From Thermoplasmata archaeon (GTDB taxonomy: Archaea > Thermoplasmatota > Thermoplasmata > Lutacidiplasmatales > UBA184): a DNA stretch of 64,000 nt. The stretch is from NCBI GenBank assembly GCA_021817245.1, contig JAKAVQ010000001.1, positions 148,265-212,264 on the forward strand, in the 5' to 3' direction. This document shows, piece by piece, positions 60,849 through 64,000 of the stretch. Below the pieces are notes generated by a model. That model was not told the DNA's origin. It made no database searches and saw only the letters and a program-made list of their open reading frames with translations. Each line of letters begins with the position of its first letter. Position 1 is the stretch's first letter. The position numbers and the translations under genes are program-made.

Positions 60849-61748
60849 CTATTGAGCGGGCACCGGAGTCACGTCCGGGGACTCCGCCTCGCCGTCCCCT
60901 CGTACCCGGGAACGATCGACCGCGAGCCAGCGGTAGCCATCGGCGACCTCCACGTTCGCGATCAGGATCCCCTGGGCGGCGAGCTCCGAGCGGTACCGCA
61001 ACAGGGAGTCGAAGAGCGCGAAGGCGTCCTCGTGGGTGAGGTGCGAGAGCTCCGACGTCGTCCCCATCCAGTCCCCGTCCCGCACCAGTTGGCGGAATAC
61101 CCGTACATAGCGGGCCACCGTGGGATCCGAGGGGGGAGGCAATCTCTGGGCGGAGGAGACCGACGCGCGGAAGGTCGGGCGCGACCCCTCGTCGACCGGC
61201 CCGAACGGCGCCGGCACCCGAACGGGAGTGCGGGGGTCCGGGACGACGGAGCGAACCGGATCGGACCGTCCGAGGGCGGGCATGAGGCCCCCGGATCGTT
61301 CGGGAGCGTACCCCCGGGGGGCTAGGAGCCGGTCCGTCGCTGGGCGTGGGAACCCCACCCGCGCCGCGTCCGGCACTGGACCCGGCTCGACGAGGGGAGC
61401 CCGCAACAGGGGGATCTCGACGTCCGGGTCGGAGACCCGGGCCTCGATGACGCGAACGAACTCCTCGATGTCGCCTTCGGGCACCGGACGGACGTTCCGT
61501 CGCATCCGGAACCGGTCGAGGGCGCTCCGGAGCTCGGGGCTTGGCACCGAGAAGGCCCTCCGTTGGCTACCGTCACGGAGGACCACCCACGGGCGCGATC
61601 GGGCGTCGCGGAACAGCTGGAGTCCCGCGAAGAGCACGAGGTCGGTGTAGAGCTCGTGGGCCGGCGGGCCTCCCATGGCGCTTACCGGGGGCGTCCACTC
61701 GCCGGTCCGCAGGCTGACGTCACGGATTTTCACGTCAGAGTAGCTCAC
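60849..61748 (-). CDS. Uncharacterised protein, last gene of the right-end cluster
   Basis: 299 residues from GTG 61748 (upstream in-frame sequence is low-quality). The N-terminal part begins VSYSDVKIRDVSLRTGEW and includes TDLVLFAGLQLFRDARSRPWVVLRDG. A Pro/Arg-rich middle (about 110-195) looks disordered. The C-terminal helical region includes VARYVRVFRQLVRDGDWMGT and LTHEDAFALFDSLLRYRSELAAQG. No known domain recognised. It ends a series of six same-strand genes that starts beyond 63948. Confidence 0.6.
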   Translation of the reverse strand: MSYSDVKIRDVSLRTGEWTPPVSAMGGPPAHELYTDLVLFAGLQLFRDARSRPWVVLRDGSQRRAFSVPSPELRSALDRFRMRRNVRPVPEGDIEEFVRVIEARVSDPDVEIPLLRAPLVEPGPVPDAARVGFPRPATDRLLAPRGYAPERSGGLMPALGRSDPVRSVVPDPRTPVRVPAPFGPVDEGSRPTFRASVSSAQRLPPPSDPTVARYVRVFRQLVRDGDWMGTTSELSHLTHEDAFALFDSLLRYRSELAAQGILIANVEVADGYRWLAVDRSRVRGDGEAESPDVTPVPAQ

Positions 61749-61941
61749 GCGCCCACTTCTCCTGCGACCGGGGTCCTGCGCGCGCGAGGATCTCGCGCCG
61801 TCCGTTCCTCGGGGACTTAGGGTATAGTTCTTGCGGAGCATCGGAAGCGCAAAGGGAGCCCACCGGTGCGCCGCTCGCCGGCCCGGCGGCGCGTTCCGGA
61901 GCGGCGAAGAGGGCGGTCCGTCGACCCGGAGGGACGGGGAC

Positions 61942-62184
61942 CTAACGGAGTCCGAGCCTCCGCTGTGCCGCGCCGATCTCGGCGAGCCGCAGGTCGAGGC
62001 CATGGAGGCGGAAGGCGATCGGATCCTCGCCCAGGACCGTCGCGCGCAGCCCGCGCTCCTCGGCGGCCCGATACCGGCGAACGGCGGAACGCCAGCCCGC
62101 CCAGGCGACCGCGGCGACCACGATGGCCACGACGAGCGCCCCGAACAGCGCGGCGAGTTCGATCTCGGTGAGCGCGACGGACAT
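61942..62184 (-). CDS. Small single-pass membrane protein
   Basis: 80 residues from ATG 62184. One N-terminal helix (IELAALFGALVVAIVVAAVAWAGW) is followed by a basic, heptad-like cytoplasmic segment (RSAVRRYRAAEERGL ... LDLRLAEIGAAQRRLGL). Family unknown. 23 bp after the PRC-barrel gene on the same strand. Confidence 0.6.
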   Translation of the reverse strand: MSVALTEIELAALFGALVVAIVVAAVAWAGWRSAVRRYRAAEERGLRATVLGEDPIAFRLHGLDLRLAEIGAAQRRLGLR

Positions 62185-62207
62185 GGGCCGGCAGGGGCCG
62201 GTACCGT

Positions 62208-62717
62208 TCAGCGAGCGTCGGGGAGTTCGTCCTTGGACGCCTTCAGAACGATCCGGTCCCTCGAGATCTCGGCGATGTCTCCCACGCGGAGCCTTAGCCG
62301 TGCGCTCCGGGCATCGCTCGGTCGCACGAGGAACTTCCAGACAAGCCAACCGCCAGCGGGAGCGGTCGAGATCGCGAAATCGTAGGCCCGACCCAGGTAC
62401 TGCTCATCGCGAGAGTACACTTTCGCTCCCTCGAGCGAACCGAGGACCAGGTGGTCGGGCGTGGAAGTATCGACCGCCTCCTCGTGGATCGGGGTGCGAC
62501 CCCGCCGAACGAGACGGTGGTCCCGCGCCTCCACCGCCAGCTCGTCGGTCGGCACGTCGAGGCACCGGCGACGGCGTGAGAGACCGTGGGTGAGCACGAT
62601 CCCGGTCACCGGCCAGCGGCGCGCGGTCGTGTTGACGACAAGGTCCCGGACCGTGCCGATCTTCTCGCCAGTGCCGTACTGGACATCCCAGCCGTTCATT
62701 TCCGATTTCAGCAGCAT
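62208..62717 (-). CDS. PRC-barrel domain protein
   Basis: 169 residues. The opening MNGWDVQYGTGEKIGTVRDLVVNTTARRWPVTGIVL is a classic PRC-barrel strand pattern, and LVLGSLEGAKVYSRDEQYLGRAYDFAI begins a second barrel-like unit. A strong ribosome binding site (GAAGGAGAG) precedes the ATG. PRC-barrel proteins act in RNA processing, photosynthetic complexes and, as CdpB proteins in haloarchaea, in SepF/FtsZ-based cell division. Which role applies here is unknown. Confidence 0.8.
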   Translation of the reverse strand: MLLKSEMNGWDVQYGTGEKIGTVRDLVVNTTARRWPVTGIVLTHGLSRRRRCLDVPTDELAVEARDHRLVRRGRTPIHEEAVDTSTPDHLVLGSLEGAKVYSRDEQYLGRAYDFAISTAPAGGWLVWKFLVRPSDARSARLRLRVGDIAEISRDRIVLKASKDELPDAR

Positions 62718-62745
62718 GGTCGTCTCTCCTTCGTTCTCGTTTCCT

Positions 62746-63141
62746 TCAGAGCGTCAGTTCGAGATGCCCGCAGCGCGGGCACTCCTTCCGATGGTCCTTG
62801 AACATCCCGCAAGCGGGGCAAAATGGTTGACCGTGGCGCCGGCGCACCGGACGGGGATCGGGATGGTCCGCGAACAGGCCCGCCTCCCTTCCGCGGAGCT
62901 CTTTCTCCCACTCGAGCCGGGACCAGTGGACGAGTACGGAGCGCTCGAGTTCGTCCCGGCTCACGTCTCGGATCCCGCGCGCCCCGAGGTAGCGCGCGAG
63001 GTCGTCGAGTCCCTGGGAGAGCTCCGGCTGGCGAGGATGCGACGCGACGTAGCTCGCGACGATCCCGGCAAGGACCCGCGGGTCGGTCGCCCCGAGTCCG
63101 GTGGAAGCTCGACGGGCCGCCATCCCCTGCCCCGCCCTCAC
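62746..63141 (-). CDS. C-terminal zinc-ribbon protein of unknown function
   Basis: 131 residues. Helical N-terminal part (PRVLAGIVASYVASHPRQ, LDDLARYLGARGIRDVSRDEL) and a C-terminal zinc ribbon FCPACGMFKDHRKECPRCGHLEL. The start GTG overlaps the upstream gene's stop (GTGA), implying translational coupling; an ATG at 63123 is an alternative. Family not recognised. Confidence 0.7.
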   Translation of the reverse strand: MRAGQGMAARRASTGLGATDPRVLAGIVASYVASHPRQPELSQGLDDLARYLGARGIRDVSRDELERSVLVHWSRLEWEKELRGREAGLFADHPDPRPVRRRHGQPFCPACGMFKDHRKECPRCGHLELTL

Positions 63142-63512
63142 GACGACTTCTTCTTCGCCGCGCGCTCGACCGCCGCGAGCCGCTCCTCTTGGACCGTCAC
63201 GTCACGGTCCAGCGTCTGCACGAACACGAGCAGCGCCCCGGAGCGGTTCGTGAGGTCGGAAACGCGCTGATCGCGCAGATGGAGCGCGACCTCGTCGAGC
63301 ACCCCAAAGTCGCGAAGGTAGTCCGGGAGCGAGGAGTCGAGGAAGCGCTCGATCCGGCGGTCCCAGAGCCGTCGCTCGTAGTGCAGGGTCGTCGCGTCCG
63401 CCTCGGCGTACTCGGACCCGGTCGAGAAGAGCTCCTTGAAGCGCTCCCAGAACCCCGGCCCGGTCGGCTCGCTCTCCGGTCCCAATACGATGTTCTCTTC
63501 CGCTACTGCCAT
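63138..63512 (-). CDS. Uncharacterised helical protein of the right-end cluster
   Basis: 124 residues, acidic and aromatic. GFWERFKELFSTGSEYAEAD is followed by TTLHYERRLWDRRIERFLD and a C-terminal coiled-coil-like segment (DVTVQEERLAAVERAAKKKSS). No membrane helix. Coupled by a 4-bp overlap with the zinc-ribbon gene and 22 bp after the membrane coiled-coil gene. Family unknown. Confidence 0.68.
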   Translation of the reverse strand: MAVAEENIVLGPESEPTGPGFWERFKELFSTGSEYAEADATTLHYERRLWDRRIERFLDSSLPDYLRDFGVLDEVALHLRDQRVSDLTNRSGALLVFVQTLDRDVTVQEERLAAVERAAKKKSS

Positions 63513-63534
63513 GATGCTTCACCTCGGTTCTTCG

Positions 63535-63948
63535 TCACTCTTGCTGGGCGAACAGTTTCGACTCGTTCTGCCGGATCGTGTCGAGCTGCGTGTTCATCTT
63601 CGCGATTTCGACCCCTCGCTCGAGCCGGGTAGTCCGCGCGTCGACCTCGGTCATGAGCGCGATCGCCCGCCGCGAGAGCGTCGCGAGATCCTCGTTGATC
63701 GCGTCGATCCGCCCGCGCTCGGAGTCGTTCAGGACCACCGCCGCGTTCGAGTACTCGCGGAGCAGGTCGCGCCGCTGGGCCATCTGCAGCTTCGTCTGTT
63801 CCATCATCAGCTCCGCCATGCGGACGCGGTGGCGGTTGCTGTGGATGCGGGCGACCACCGCCGCGACGACCGCCGCGACGGCCACCGCGCCTACGGTGAC
63901 CACGAACAGGACGACGTTGTCGGCCAGGAACGTCCAGAGGTCGGTCAC
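63535..63948 (-). CDS. Membrane-anchored coiled-coil protein
   Basis: 137 residues. N-terminal helix (NVVLFVVTVGAVAVAAVVAAVV, about 10-31) followed by a long helical, heptad-patterned cytoplasmic region (MAELMMEQTKLQMAQRRDLL ... RGRIDAINEDLATLSRRAIALM ... IAKMNTQLDTIRQNESKL). No known family recognised. First complete gene of the minus-strand cluster; its promoter or further genes may lie beyond the window. Confidence 0.72.
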   Translation of the reverse strand: MTDLWTFLADNVVLFVVTVGAVAVAAVVAAVVARIHSNRHRVRMAELMMEQTKLQMAQRRDLLREYSNAAVVLNDSERGRIDAINEDLATLSRRAIALMTEVDARTTRLERGVEIAKMNTQLDTIRQNESKLFAQQE

Positions 63949-64000
63949 GGAGAGTCCCCCGGTCCGCGAGCGTTCATTCGATCTCTCCGATCCGTTGCTC

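Noticed and set aside
1..64000. CRISPR array or Cas genes
   Set aside because: No regularly spaced short repeats were seen, and no Cas signature proteins. The only long repeat is the pilin duplication.

Overview
The window reads as a GC-rich (roughly two thirds G+C by eye) archaeal chromosome segment. Archaeal information-processing genes are present: replication factor C small subunit, class-1 release factor aRF1, Kae1, archaeosine tRNA-guanine transglycosylase, 4-demethylwyosine synthase, Trm5, a Sec61-beta peptide and a geranylgeranyl reductase for isoprenoid lipids. Many genes have a TATA-like box (CTTAAG, TTTAAATA, CTTATAAG) about 25-35 bp before the start codon and no leader, which is typical archaeal leaderless transcription. 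Type IV pilin-like genes, large surface proteins with cytoplasmic zinc ribbons, an FtsZ-like gene and a bactofilin point to a euryarchaeal lineage. Thermoplasmatota is my best guess, but that is inference.

Layout. 1-0.9 kb: the 5' part of an FtsZ/CetZ-like tubulin-superfamily gene preceded by a ribbon-helix-helix regulator. 1.3-5.2 kb: two identical tandem pilin genes in a 793-bp direct repeat, then a long pilin-like protein with a PKD domain. 5.4-14.2 kb: a zinc-ribbon membrane protein, a gluconeogenic cluster (apgM-trm5-ppsA), a GNAT protein and a 3-hydroxyacyl-CoA dehydrogenase/enoyl-CoA hydratase fusion. 14.2-24.4 kb, mostly minus strand: GcvH, S-adenosylhomocysteinase, a giant surface/zinc-ribbon protein, an MDR dehydrogenase, and a contiguous CBS-like synthase, cystathionine gamma-synthase/lyase and CysRS run. 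24.6-26.7 kb: a BlaI-like repressor, an M48 membrane peptidase and a secreted anchored protein. 26.6-32 kb: geranylgeranyl reductase, Kae1, a small conserved-looking protein, TgtA and a family 5 uracil-DNA glycosylase. 32-48.4 kb: bactofilin, winged-helix protein, rhodanese, ABC-2 exporter, Taw1, Sec61-beta, SppA, RfcS, MoaC/MoaB, thioredoxin, aRF1, and a divergent surface-protein/regulator pair ending at a tRNA-Arg(CCT).

Downstream of the tRNA the density of recognisable core genes falls. 48.4-55.3 kb looks like an accessory island with an internally deleted ISH3-like transposase, a small membrane protein, a GNAT, a ChrB-domain protein, a beta-propeller and an MFS transporter. 55.3-60.3 kb holds stand-alone enzymes (OsmC, M20 peptidase, EstC-like hydrolase, histidine phosphatase, MBL hydrolase) and a decayed TetR-like regulator. 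60.8-64 kb is a minus-strand run of six small uncharacterised proteins (PRC-barrel, zinc ribbon, membrane coiled-coil and others) that continues to the window edge. It is the best candidate here for an undescribed multi-gene system.
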